This document shows positions 22,693-23,064 of a DNA stretch of 23,064 bases, in pieces (position 1 is the stretch's first letter; each line of letters starts with the position of its first letter). Source of the DNA: DASYSA01 sp036003885 (GTDB lineage: Bacteria > Acidobacteriota > Blastocatellia > UBA7656). The notes under the pieces were generated by a model. The model had not been told where the DNA came from and made no database searches. It was given only the letters and a program-made list of their open reading frames with translations. The position numbers were made by a program, and so were the translations under genes. Where the stretch lies: contig DASYSA010000054.1 in NCBI GenBank assembly GCA_036003885.1, positions 1-23,064 on the forward strand, in the 5' to 3' direction.

Positions 22693-23064
22693 TCATTCGG
22701 CCACGGTGAATGTCACACTCTTATCGGGAGTGGCCGAGTCCCCCAGATATAGATCCACTCGATACCGCCCAGCTGGAAACCCGTTTTCAAGACTGAGATT
22801 GAAGTTCACCGTGTTTTGACCAGCTTCCAGAACTATAGGTGCCCGGCGTATTTCAAAGTTCGCCCTGGTGCCGCTGGCTTCGACGGCAACCCAACTCGCC
22901 GTCACTTTCGTGCCGGCGGTGGCGCCTTTAAGATTTACGGTGCAGAAAAAGATAGAAGTGGCGGCCGGAAACTCGGTGACAGAATCGCCGTCTCGACTGG
23001 TCGACAACGTCGCGTCGGCGATCATCGGACGGGATGCCTTCACCGAGAACGCCACGCTCTTTGC
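22693..23064 (-). CDS. C-terminal end of a protein with repeated beta-sandwich-like domains (runs off right edge)
   Basis: This frame stays open to the window edge, so only the last 123 codons are seen. They form one beta-rich domain: alternating hydrophobic strands, KGATAGTKVTASWVAVEASG, NTVNFNLSLENGFPAGRYRVDLYLGD, ending PDKSVTFTVAE. The first residues visible at the edge, AKSVAFSVKA, resemble that ending. A preceding copy of the same domain therefore probably lies outside. I do not recognise a named function; such Ig-like modules occur at the ends of exported Acidobacteriota proteins. A GTG at 23055 could be taken as a start, but nothing supports it over continuation upstream. The glycosidase gene follows on the same strand 126 bp later. 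Confidence 0.6.
   Translation of the reverse strand, partial: AKSVAFSVKASRPMIADATLSTSRDGDSVTEFPAATSIFFCTVNLKGATAGTKVTASWVAVEASGTRANFEIRRAPIVLEAGQNTVNFNLSLENGFPAGRYRVDLYLGDSATPDKSVTFTVAE

Overview
The window looks like a chromosomal segment of a moderately GC-rich, non-enteric bacterium. Acidobacteriota (Blastocatellia-like) is my best guess. It rests on the style of the proteins: a DUF4388 protein with a J-like region and TPRs, GAF sensors, pseudopilins, and a secreted enzyme ending in an RLQR-type tail. There is no rRNA marker, so this is weak inference. I saw no rRNA, tRNA, CRISPR array or transposase.

Left part (1-5326). The minus strand carries thrC (threonine synthase), followed 30 bp downstream by the N-terminal part of an FRG-domain protein cut by the window edge. 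A cyclophilin-type prolyl isomerase diverges from thrC. It converges on a zinc alcohol dehydrogenase across a long imperfect inverted repeat. Next, on the minus strand, is a DUF4388/J-like/TPR protein.

Housekeeping block (5581-11155, plus strand). tsaD (tRNA t6A), a RibD-like deaminase, rsmA (16S rRNA dimethylation), rnj (RNase J) and a membrane-anchored metallophosphoesterase follow with gaps of 3-60 bp. A clear extended -10 promoter sits in front of rnj. The RibD-like protein keeps its deaminase site but has a degraded reductase half.

Signalling and pilus-like block (11403-17245). The minus strand has a GspH/FimT-like pseudopilin with an EF-hand-type loop, a PilS/NtrB-like membrane histidine kinase, and a short membrane protein with a pilin-like tail. 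A sigma-54-type promoter lies at a sensible distance upstream of the pseudopilin, which fits PilS/PilR-type logic. Divergent from these is a three-GAF sensor that ends in a histidine-kinase dimerisation segment with no ATPase domain.

Right part (17330-23064), accessory in character. It holds a MOSC protein, a GNAT acetyltransferase, and then a plus-strand pair that I consider the most interesting content. The first gene joins a nucleoside-deoxyribosyltransferase-like (DRHyd-like) domain to an ASK1/TRAFs-binding-type TPR region (DUF4071, TPR-S). The second is a TIR protein with an intact catalytic glutamate. Together they suggest a two-gene, Thoeris-like NAD+-signal immune module. The window closes with a secreted GH130-like glycosidase, whose 3' end lies inside an attC-like hairpin, and the C-terminus of a protein built from repeated beta-sandwich-like domains.
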